64,000 bases of DNA from Bryobacteraceae bacterium (GTDB lineage: Bacteria > Acidobacteriota > Terriglobia > Bryobacterales > Bryobacteraceae): NCBI GenBank assembly GCA_041394945.1, contig JAWKHH010000005.1:620001-684000 (forward strand). The letters run 5' to 3'. A model generated the notes under the pieces. It saw nothing but the letters and a program-made list of their open reading frames with translations, was not told the origin of the DNA and did no database searches. The position numbers and the translations under genes were made by a program. This document shows, piece after piece, positions 27,100-34,549 of the stretch. Numbering within the stretch: position 1 is the stretch's first letter; every line of letters starts with the position of its first letter.

Positions 27100-27880
27100 T
27101 GCCGTAACGGTCGTTGTATCACGCGCGGGCGCTTGTGAGCAATCAGGGCGCTCTTTCGGCGGCGGCGGGTTTCGTCTTCGCGTCCTCCAGGTTTCGCTTC
27201 CAGTGTTCCTCAGAAGCGCAAAGGCCGCTCCGGCGCGACGCCAAACGGCCGGAAACCCGCCGTGTGTCCACGGCCGGAGCGAGTCCGTCTTGCGCGAGTT
27301 CCTCAAAGCGCAAAGGCCGCTCCGGCGCGACGCCAAACGGCCGGAAACCCGCCGTGTGTCCACAGCCGGAGCGAGTCCGTCTTGCGCGAGTTCCTCAGAA
27401 GCGCAAAGGCCGCTCCGGCGCGGCGCCAAACGGCCGGAAACCCGCCGTGTGTCCACAGCCGGAGCGAGTCCGTGTTGCGCGAGTTCCTCAAAGCGCAAAG
27501 GCCACTCCGGCGCGGCGCCAAACGGCCGGAAACCCGCCGTGTGTCCACAGCCGGAGCGAGTCCGTCTTGCGCGTTCCTGCCAAAAGGCGCGCCGGTGAGG
27601 AGAAGCGCCTGCTTCACTTCACCGCCGCGGCCCTCATCCTCGGAATGCCGACGCACGTGTCAGAATGGCTCTCAGCGAGGTGAGCGCCGTTGCCGCCATC
27701 CGCGACGGCGTGTCGATGCGTACGTCGGAATACCGGGTCCGGTTTGCGCGTCCGCGAAGCCGGCCAGGGCGGCGGCGCCGAAATGCCGTCGGGTGACTAT
27801 CGCGAAACCAAACAAGATTGCAGCTTGGTTGAGCCGCTTCGGTCCCCCGATGCGCGTATCTGATCGAAGAGGGAACGACT
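27100..27880. other. Divergent intergenic region upstream of the formate dehydrogenase operon
   Basis: About 780 bases between fdhG (minus) and an unknown plus-strand gene. Half is occupied by four tandem 93-bp repeats (27208-27574). The frames that run through the repeats are open on both strands only because the unit is GC-rich and close to a multiple of three; none carries a recognisable domain. Bases 27583-27880 contain nothing recognisable except the GAGGGA ribosome site before 27881. The fdhG promoter must lie within 27100-27207 or beyond the repeats. Confidence 0.6.
27208..27574. repeat. Four tandem 92-93 bp repeats with internal inverted arms
   Basis: Units begin at about 27208, 27301, 27393 and 27486 with CCTCA(G)AAGCGCAAAGG and end CTTGCGCGAGTT; only a handful of substitutions separate them. 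Each unit carries the arms CGCTCCGGC and GCCGGAGCG (8-9 bp perfect in units 1-3; one arm mutated in unit 4) separated by about 42 bases, so each can fold into a hairpin. No variable spacers are present, so it is not a CRISPR array. The last unit breaks off in GCGTTCCTGCC. Confidence 0.9.
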
Positions 27881-28273
27881 ATGGGCTTGAACGAACGAAG
27901 GAAGATCCACGAACTGCGCGACACGGTGCTACCGGAACGTGAGCGCGAGATCACCGAAATCAGCGGGGCAACCGTCCCGTACGACGTCGATTGGGCGAGC
28001 TTCGGCGAGGACGCCGAGGCGCTGAAGTTCCTGGACAACGTCTCCTGCCATCGCCTGAACATGGCGCTGCGGGTGATCTGCATGGATGCGATGGGCCGCG
28101 AGGCGGTGCAGGCGAGCCTCAAGAAGGTTCGGCTTGTGAACGTCTCCGGCCCGGCGGAGATGGGGATGAGCTTCGGGGACGGGATCCTCGAGATGCGCTG
28201 CGCCTACGCGCTCGGCGCGCAGGGCATGCACAGCGACGGAGCAATCCGGCAACTGCTCGAGCAATCGCTATGA
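27881..28273 (+). CDS. Conserved-looking hypothetical protein
   Basis: 130 residues, soluble, no signal peptide. A GAGGGA site lies about seven bases before the ATG. The sequence is charged and helical at the N-terminus (ERRKIHELRDTVLPERERE), then VPYDVDWASFGEDAEALKFLDNVSCHRLNMALRV and a compact alpha/beta C-terminal half with two Cys. I do not recognise a named domain. It overlaps the next gene as ATGA, so the two are translated together. Its regular composition and the coupling argue for a real gene. Confidence 0.7.
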   Translation: MGLNERRKIHELRDTVLPEREREITEISGATVPYDVDWASFGEDAEALKFLDNVSCHRLNMALRVICMDAMGREAVQASLKKVRLVNVSGPAEMGMSFGDGILEMRCAYALGAQGMHSDGAIRQLLEQSL

Positions 28274-28983
28274 GTGGGGAACCGGTCTGGTCCGCTGAAC
28301 GGCAGTGCTGGTTTCGGGACCGGCGCGGGCCCTGGGATGTCAAGTTCCGGATAGAGCGAACGACGGCGATTCTCGTGAGTCGCGCCGCGGATTCCGAGCG
28401 GCTTGCCTATCGCGGCGAGTCGTCGATTCCGCCGCATCACTACCGCGTGCGTCTCGTCTTCGAGGCGGCGATGCCGAACGACAACCTCTACTCGCTCCGC
28501 GTGGAGGCCACCGGGTGGAAGAAGTTCATGAAGCCGCACGAACTCGAAGCGTCGCTGCAGAGAACGGTGGACTACTGGCTGCGGGAAGTGCAGCGCGTAG
28601 ATGAGCCGGATACGGACGGCGCGTCCGGAGAGCGGTACCAGGAGCTGGTTCAGGCGGCGGCGGAGCAGGAAGCGGCGGCGGCGAATCCGCCGGTGGACCA
28701 CGCCGGGATCGCGGCGATTCAGCGCAAGATCATCGACGGGATGCGCGCCGGGCGCCGCTTCGCCACGGCGCACAAGGAAGGCGGCACGAACATCACGATG
28801 CATCGCGGGAAGTGGATTTCGCAGGACTATGGCGAGAGCAACGACCGTCGCGTGTTCGACGATGAGGCGGCGTTTTTTGAGTACCTGCGCAAGTTCTACG
28901 ATTGGGAGACGCGGCGCGACATCTATCCGCATCGTCCGCCCGAAGCGGATGCGTGGCGGTACATCCTGGGCAAGCTGATGTAG
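28270..28983 (+). CDS. Hypothetical protein coupled to the preceding gene
   Basis: 237 residues from the ATG that overlaps the upstream TGA. Soluble, rich in aromatic and charged residues. An N-terminal beta-rich section (CWFRDRRGPWDVKFRIERTT, ESSIPPHHYRVRLVFEA) is followed by an Ala/Glu-rich linker (about 125-145) and a basic C-terminal section (NITMHRGKWISQDYGESN, FDDEAAFFEYLRKFYDW). No catalytic motif or family is recognised. Its pairing with the 130-residue protein suggests a joint function. Confidence 0.7.
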   Translation: MSGEPVWSAERQCWFRDRRGPWDVKFRIERTTAILVSRAADSERLAYRGESSIPPHHYRVRLVFEAAMPNDNLYSLRVEATGWKKFMKPHELEASLQRTVDYWLREVQRVDEPDTDGASGERYQELVQAAAEQEAAAANPPVDHAGIAAIQRKIIDGMRAGRRFATAHKEGGTNITMHRGKWISQDYGESNDRRVFDDEAAFFEYLRKFYDWETRRDIYPHRPPEADAWRYILGKLM

Positions 28984-29008
28984 GCGGCGCGGCCGGGAGC
29001 GGCGAAGG

Positions 29009-31612
29009 TCAGGCCGCGCGAGAGAGCCGCAGGCAGGCGCGCAACTGATCGTTCACTGCGCTGAGTTCGAACGGCTTGACGACGTAACCGGTCATGCCGG
29101 CGGCGAGGCATATCTCGCGGTCGCCTTTCATGGCATTCGCCGTGAGCGCGATGATCGGGATCGCCAGGCCGTGGGCGCGCAGGCGGCGGGCCGTTTCGAG
29201 CCCGTCGAGCCGGGGCATCTGCACGTCCATCAGGATACAGTCGAACTGGGCGGCGCCGGCCACGATTTCGAGCGCCTGGTAGCCGTCCTCGGCGAGAGTA
29301 ACCCGGTGGCCGGCCCGTTCGAGGAGCCGCGTGGCCACCTTCTGGTTGATCGGGTTGTCTTCGGCGAGCAGGATTCTCAGCGGCGGAATCGCGGTTTCTG
29401 CGCCAGGCTGTTCCGAGGCCGGGCGGGCGGCGGCCGCGGGCATGCGGACGATGAAGTGGAACGTGGCGCCAGGCGAGGAGGAGATTCCGTTCGGGCTCTC
29501 CACCCAGATGCGGCCGCCCATCATCTCCACGAGGCGGCGGCTGATCGTGAGGCCGAGCCCGGTTCCCCCGTACTCGCGCGACGTGGAACCGTCGGCTTGT
29601 TGAAACGCGAGGAACACGGCGGCCTGCCGTTCGGCGGGGATGCCGATGCCGGTGTCCTCCACGCGGAAGTGGATCGTTCCGGGCTCGCCGCCGGGCTCGG
29701 CAGCCACGCGAACGACGCCGGCGTGGGTGAACTTGATCGCGTTGTTGACGAGGTTTTGGAGCACTTGGCGGAGGCGCAGGTCGTCGCCGTTGACCCAGAC
29801 CGGAACGCCTTCGCCGACAGCGCTTTCGAGGCGGATTTCCTTGCCGGCCGCGCCGGCCTCGAGCGCGCGGACGACTCCGGATACCGTGGCGCGGATGTCG
29901 AACTCCACCGGCGTCAGGTCGAGCTTGCCGGCTTCGATCTTCGAGAAGTCGAGGATGTCGTTGAGCAGGTGGAGCAGCGAGTAGGCGGAGAACTTGATGC
30001 CGTCGAGATACTCCTGCTGAGCCGGGAGCCTCTGGGCGTTGAGCAGGAGATTGGTGAGGCCGACGATGCCGTTCATCGGCGTGCGGATCTCGTGGCTCAT
30101 GTTGGCGAGGAATTCTCCCTTGGCCGAGTTCGCCATTTCCGCGTCGCGCCGCAGCGCGGCAGCCTCGTCGAGCTGCTCGCGGATCACGCGGGTCTGACGG
30201 CGCACCTGGCGGCGGAGCAGGACCACCCACACCAGCGCCACGGCGGAGAAAGCCGTCGCTGCGCTCACGGTCCACAGCACGTGGCCGGCCGTCCACCACG
30301 AGGGGCGGGCCAGCACGCGCAGGTCGGCTGCGCCGCGCAGCAGGATCTGGTAGCCCTTGGGAACGCGATAGTGGCGAACCGGTTCGAATCCTTCCGCCAT
30401 GCAGATGCCGGTGAGCTCGAGCGTGGTTCCAGGGGCGAGTTCTTCGACCGCGTCGAGCGGCCCGGGCGCGGGCAGCAGGGCCGGGAAGACGGTGCGCTCC
30501 CCATTGGCGCGGGCGGCATCGAGCAGGAGGGTGTAGTAACCCGAGGCGCGCTGGCTCGCGACGAGGCGGCCGCGAGTCCGAACCAGCGCCGCTTCGTAGT
30601 CGCCGCTGAGAGCATGGTCCGGGTTCACGAACCGGGCCATCGGCGTGGCGCCGCGGCCGGCCTTGCGCATCGCGGCGACCTCGAGGCTGTGGAGGCCGCC
30701 GGAGAGCGACGGGAAACCGACCACGTCCAGTTCGTCTCCCGGCTCAACCGGAGTCCCCGCCACCACTGGCACGCCCATGCTGCTTTCTCCGTCGCTCAGG
30801 AACACTGCTTTGTCCGGCCAGACCGCGGTGACGACGCCGCGCACGTGCAGCGGCTCGTCGAACGTCATGCCAGGCGCGTAGGCCCGCAGTTTCGCGATGG
30901 TGCGTGTGGGTAGCGAGAACAGGTCGGCCGGCGCCGGCCGCGTGACCTGAAATCCCGTCAGCGCGGGCACGTACATGTTCACGCCTACCACCCGCTTCTT
31001 CGCGTTGAAAACCGGACCGACGGATCCACGCACGCGGATCCGGCTGCCGACCAGCGCCTTTGCCGCGAGCGCGTCGAGGTCCGTCGTCAACACTTCGATC
31101 CGGGACCATCCCCGGCCAACCACCACGGCCAGGATGCCCGGCCGCGGCTTCACTTCCCGAACCGTTCCCTCCACCTCCACCCACTGGCCGTCTTCGGCGC
31201 CGGTGGAAATATGCTCCAGGTTGACCCGGCGCGCCGCCGGCAGAGGCCTGGTTTCGCCGGGCACGATCCGCGTGGCCTCCACCACCGGCGCGAAATCGCC
31301 CGGGCCGGTGACTCCGGTGACGTCCACCATCATCCCGGGCCGAATGTCGAGGGTCTGCCCCATGGGCGGGCGCACGAACAATCCCATCCCGTGGTGGATA
31401 ACAAAGAGTCCACGCCATTCCCGCAGGTACACGAGCGCTTGGACGCCGCGCAACCGGACCGGGAGTCCGGTCGCGGCCTCGGCCTGTGTCAGCCCGTGGA
31501 CCTGGGCCGCCTCAGTGAGCACACGCGGTTCTACCGCGGAAACGGCCGGCGGAACTACGGCCAGCGCCGCGGCGAGCAGGCACGGTGCGGCCCTTCCGGG
31601 GGTAATCCGCAT
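29009..31612 (-). CDS. Hybrid sensor histidine kinase with receiver domain
   Basis: 867 residues; GAGGAG precedes the ATG. A signal peptide is followed by about 400 periplasmic residues that repeat an OB-like pattern (LPVRLRGVQALVYL, GQWVEVEGTVREV, EPLHVRGVVTAVWPDKAVFLSDG, ALVRTRGRLVA), a sensor type common in Acidobacteria. One membrane helix lies near 440-465. A short coiled coil leads to the HisKA domain with NMSHEIRTPMNG (phospho-His about 507), then a HATPase_c domain (N box DDLRLRQVLQNLVNNAIKF, G boxes DTGIGIP and GGTGLGL). A C-terminal REC domain carries the phospho-acceptor in ILMDVQMPRLDG (about 794) and the conserved Lys in GYVVKPF. It lacks a DNA-binding output, so another regulator must act downstream. 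The ligand is unknown. Confidence 0.93.
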   Translation of the reverse strand: MRITPGRAAPCLLAAALAVVPPAVSAVEPRVLTEAAQVHGLTQAEAATGLPVRLRGVQALVYLREWRGLFVIHHGMGLFVRPPMGQTLDIRPGMMVDVTGVTGPGDFAPVVEATRIVPGETRPLPAARRVNLEHISTGAEDGQWVEVEGTVREVKPRPGILAVVVGRGWSRIEVLTTDLDALAAKALVGSRIRVRGSVGPVFNAKKRVVGVNMYVPALTGFQVTRPAPADLFSLPTRTIAKLRAYAPGMTFDEPLHVRGVVTAVWPDKAVFLSDGESSMGVPVVAGTPVEPGDELDVVGFPSLSGGLHSLEVAAMRKAGRGATPMARFVNPDHALSGDYEAALVRTRGRLVASQRASGYYTLLLDAARANGERTVFPALLPAPGPLDAVEELAPGTTLELTGICMAEGFEPVRHYRVPKGYQILLRGAADLRVLARPSWWTAGHVLWTVSAATAFSAVALVWVVLLRRQVRRQTRVIREQLDEAAALRRDAEMANSAKGEFLANMSHEIRTPMNGIVGLTNLLLNAQRLPAQQEYLDGIKFSAYSLLHLLNDILDFSKIEAGKLDLTPVEFDIRATVSGVVRALEAGAAGKEIRLESAVGEGVPVWVNGDDLRLRQVLQNLVNNAIKFTHAGVVRVAAEPGGEPGTIHFRVEDTGIGIPAERQAAVFLAFQQADGSTSREYGGTGLGLTISRRLVEMMGGRIWVESPNGISSSPGATFHFIVRMPAAAARPASEQPGAETAIPPLRILLAEDNPINQKVATRLLERAGHRVTLAEDGYQALEIVAGAAQFDCILMDVQMPRLDGLETARRLRAHGLAIPIIALTANAMKGDREICLAAGMTGYVVKPFELSAVNDQLRACLRLSRAA

Positions 31613-31686
31613 CTCTCTTCTCCTCGGCGAGGATGCGTTTGGTATGAATCAAAGGCCGGGACGGCGCACGCGCGCCGGCGCCGCGG

Positions 31687-33126
31687 CTACAGGGTTCGCG
31701 GCAACCCGACCTCGTTCTGCGCGTCCGGCATCGCGTGCCGGCCGGGCTCGATCGGGTGCATCTTCTTTTCCTCTCCGGGAAGCTGACTCCAGCGGCGCAG
31801 TTTCTTTCGGGCGACGCGAGCGGGCAGCAGCGCCGCCAACTGCTTCTTCACCGCCGCCGACTCCGGTTTCGACGCCAGGTTGTTCCACTCGCGGGGATCC
31901 GCGTCGTGGTCGTACAACTCCTCGCCGTCGGGGAACTTCGAGTACCGCCAGCGCTCCGTGCGTACGGAAATCTTGTCCGGACCGTCGGAGGTGAGCGCCG
32001 GCTTGTCCCAGGGCGCGTCCGGCTTCGCGAGCAGCGGCCGCAGGCTCCGGCCTTCGAGTTCCTTCTTCGCCGGCAGCCCCGCCAGATCGCCGAGCGTCGG
32101 GTAGATATCGAGCAGCTCCACCGTCCGGTCACAATAACTCCCCGGCTTCGCAACGCCCGGCGCTGAGACCATCATCGCCACCCGGCAGGACCGCTCCCAC
32201 AACGTGAACTTCCGCCATTGCTGCTTCTCGCCGAGCTGCCATCCGTGATCGCTCCATAGGACGACGATCGTGTTGTCGCGATTCGGCCCGCGGTCGAGCG
32301 CGTCGAGCACGCGGCCTACGTTGGCATCGGCGTAGGAAATGCACGCGAGGTAGGCCGCCACCGCCTTGTTCCATTGCTTCGTCGAGGTGACGTTGTCGTG
32401 ATCGCGCAGGCTGCGGATGGCCGACTTCGGCACGTCGTCGAGATCGCCTTCGAGCACCTTGGGGAGTTCCGTCTCCTCGGGCCTGAAGCGGTCGAAGTAC
32501 TTTTTCGGCACGTACCACGGCAGATGCGGACGATAGAATCCGCAGGCCAGGAACAGGGGCTTCTCGTGCTTCCGCCCGAGGATGCCGCCGGCCCAGTTGG
32601 CGAGCTTCGTATCGGCGGTCTCTTCGTCGGGAATGTCGATCGGGCTCCAGTCGAAGTGCCCGGCTCTTGGAATGCCGTTAACCGGCGTTTTCGCCGGATG
32701 CACAAAGCCATCGAACGTGTAGTAGGCATCCCACGACGCGGCGTCGTTCTGCGATCCATGGAACGTCTTGCCGCCGCCCGCCACCGCGTAGCCGTGCTGG
32801 CGGAAGTACTGCGGAAGGGTGACGGCATCGGGGGCGCCGTCGCGCCAGACATCGTCGTTCGCGTAGGCCCCAGTCGTCGACGGCCGCAACCCGGTCATCA
32901 GGCTGGCGCGCGACGGATTGCACATCGGCGCCTGGCAGTAGGCGCGCCGGAAGGTGACTCCGCGCGCGGCGAGCCGATCCATGTTCGGCGTCACCGTCTG
33001 GCGATGCCCGCCGAGCGGACCGATCCAGTCGTTCAGATCGTCCACCGGGATCATCAGCACGTTCGGGGGACGGCGCGTCTGCGCGGCGGCGCCCGCCGCG
33101 GCGGCCAGGAACGAACGCCGATTCAT
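31687..33126 (-). CDS. Secreted arylsulfatase/iduronate-2-sulfatase family protein
   Basis: 479 residues. The start overlaps the DUF1501 stop by one base (TGATG). Signal peptide MNRRSFLAAAAGAAAQ, Tat-like. The alkaline-phosphatase-fold metal site is visible in NVLMIPVDDLNDW. The sulfatase signature CNPSRASLMTG begins at residue 69, whose Cys would be oxidised to formylglycine. Later SDHGWQLGEKQQWRKF supplies the second metal site and the conserved Lys. The layout, including the final EWNNLA segment, resembles iduronate-2-sulfatase-like enzymes of Planctomycetes. It probably desulfates a polysaccharide. The maturation enzyme is not in the window. It is the third gene of an operon with DUF1553 and DUF1501 proteins. 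Confidence 0.93.
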   Translation of the reverse strand: MNRRSFLAAAAGAAAQTRRPPNVLMIPVDDLNDWIGPLGGHRQTVTPNMDRLAARGVTFRRAYCQAPMCNPSRASLMTGLRPSTTGAYANDDVWRDGAPDAVTLPQYFRQHGYAVAGGGKTFHGSQNDAASWDAYYTFDGFVHPAKTPVNGIPRAGHFDWSPIDIPDEETADTKLANWAGGILGRKHEKPLFLACGFYRPHLPWYVPKKYFDRFRPEETELPKVLEGDLDDVPKSAIRSLRDHDNVTSTKQWNKAVAAYLACISYADANVGRVLDALDRGPNRDNTIVVLWSDHGWQLGEKQQWRKFTLWERSCRVAMMVSAPGVAKPGSYCDRTVELLDIYPTLGDLAGLPAKKELEGRSLRPLLAKPDAPWDKPALTSDGPDKISVRTERWRYSKFPDGEELYDHDADPREWNNLASKPESAAVKKQLAALLPARVARKKLRRWSQLPGEEKKMHPIEPGRHAMPDAQNEVGLPRTL

Positions 33127-34538
33127 CACGCGAGCATCTTCTTCACGACGTTGCCGTGGATATCGGTGAGGCGGAAATCGCGGCCCATGTAACGGTAGGT
33201 CAGCTTCTCGTGGTCGAACCCGAGACACTGCATGATCGTGGCCTGCAGATCGTGCACGTGGACCTTGTCCTCGGTGACGAAGAAGCCCATCTCATCCGTC
33301 TTGCCAATCACCTGTCCGCCCTTGATGCCGCCGCCGGCGAGCCACATGCTGTAGCCTTCCGGATGGTGGTCGCGCCCGGCGTTGCCGGCCTCCATCGTGT
33401 TGCGGACCTCGCTCACCGGCGTGCGCCCGAACTCGCCGCCCCAGACGACGAGCGTCGAATCGAGCAGGCCGCGCTGCTTCAAGTCCTTGATCAGCGCGCC
33501 GGCGCCGCGGTCCGTGGAATCGCAATTCGCCTTCAGCTTCTTGTTGAGCTGCGTGTGGCTGTCCCACGAGGCGTTCATCAGCAGCACGAACCGAACGCCG
33601 CGCTCCACCAGCCGCCGCGCGAGCAGGCAGTTGGTTCCATAGGCCTTCGTGGTCTCGTCGTTGATGCCGTACATCTCTAGCGTTTCCGGCGATTCCTTCG
33701 AAAAATCGACCAGTTCCGGCCCGGCCGACTGCATCCGGTAGGCGAGTTCGTAGGATTGAATCCGCGCCGCGATCTCTTCGTCGCCGGTATCTTCCATGCG
33801 CATCTCGTTGAGGTCGCGAATGGCGTTCATCGCCGAGCGCTGCGCGTTCATCGAGACGCCTTCGGGGTTGGAGAGATACAGGATCGGATCGCCCGAGCTG
33901 CGCAGGAGCGTCCCCTGATAGCTCGAAGGCAGGAAGCCGCAGGCGAAGTTCGACGCGCCGCCGGAGGTGCCCGCGCCCGAAGCGAGGACAACGAATCCGG
34001 GGAGGTTCTTCGATTCGCTGCCGAGGCCATAGACGGTCCACGAACCGAGCGTCGGGCGGCCGAACACCTGCGATCCGGTGAACATCAGATGCTGGGCCGG
34101 ATGGTGATTGAACGCGTCTGTGACCATCGAGCGGACGAGGCAGATGTCGTCGGCGTTGGCGGCGATGTGCGGGAGCCAATCCGAGATTTCCATCCCGCTC
34201 TGGCCGTGCGGCGTGAACACGCGCGGCGAACCGAGCACGCTGGCGTTCGACTTGGTGAAGGCGAGCTTCAACTGCTTGACGACGGACTCCGGCGCCGGTT
34301 TGCCATTCCACTTCATCAGCTCCGGCTTTGGATCGTAGAGATCCATCTGGCTGGGGCCGCCCTCCATGAACATGAAGATCACCGACTTCGCCTTGCCTTC
34401 GAAGTGCGGATTTCGCGGCGCCAGCGGATTCGCGGAAGCGCCGTCGGCGTGGAGCAGGTCGCCGAGCGCCAGGGACCCGATGCCGCAGGCGACATCGCTG
34501 AGGAAACGGCGGCGGTTGCGGTTTGCACAGGGGTTCAT
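33126..34538 (-). CDS. DUF1501 (sulfatase-like fold) exported protein
   Basis: 470 residues from MNPCANRNRRRFLSDVACGIGSLA, a Tat-type signal. The family DUF1501 shares the alkaline phosphatase/sulfatase fold but lacks the formylglycine signature. Characteristic stretches are FMFMEGGPSQMDLYDPKPEL, PHIAANADDICLVRSMVTDAFNH, GSWTVYGLGSESKNLPGFVVL and VWGGEFGRTP with GRDHHPEGYSMWLAGGG. It begins 11 bases after the DUF1553 gene and its TGA overlaps the sulfatase ATG. Such DUF1549/1553-DUF1501 pairs are frequent in Planctomycetes, Verrucomicrobia and some Acidobacteria, without a known biochemical role. Confidence 0.92.
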   Translation of the reverse strand: MNPCANRNRRRFLSDVACGIGSLALGDLLHADGASANPLAPRNPHFEGKAKSVIFMFMEGGPSQMDLYDPKPELMKWNGKPAPESVVKQLKLAFTKSNASVLGSPRVFTPHGQSGMEISDWLPHIAANADDICLVRSMVTDAFNHHPAQHLMFTGSQVFGRPTLGSWTVYGLGSESKNLPGFVVLASGAGTSGGASNFACGFLPSSYQGTLLRSSGDPILYLSNPEGVSMNAQRSAMNAIRDLNEMRMEDTGDEEIAARIQSYELAYRMQSAGPELVDFSKESPETLEMYGINDETTKAYGTNCLLARRLVERGVRFVLLMNASWDSHTQLNKKLKANCDSTDRGAGALIKDLKQRGLLDSTLVVWGGEFGRTPVSEVRNTMEAGNAGRDHHPEGYSMWLAGGGIKGGQVIGKTDEMGFFVTEDKVHVHDLQATIMQCLGFDHEKLTYRYMGRDFRLTDIHGNVVKKMLA

Positions 34539-34549
34539 CGGCGTTTCTC

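Noticed and set aside
27208..27574. CRISPR array
   Set aside because: The units are contiguous near-identical 93-bp repeats with no unique spacers and no cas genes.
27114..27942. Protein genes running through the tandem repeats on both strands
   Set aside because: Frames are open because the unit is GC-rich and near a multiple of three; no ribosome sites, no domains.
30378..30392. tRNA-like GGTTCGAATCC T-loop sequence
   Set aside because: It lies inside the kinase coding frame, the T-stem does not pair and no other tRNA arms are present. A similar string at 48353 in the TonB receptor fails for the same reasons.
29171..30913. 580-codon plus-strand frame opposite the sensor kinase
   Set aside because: No domain and fully covered by a well-supported kinase gene.
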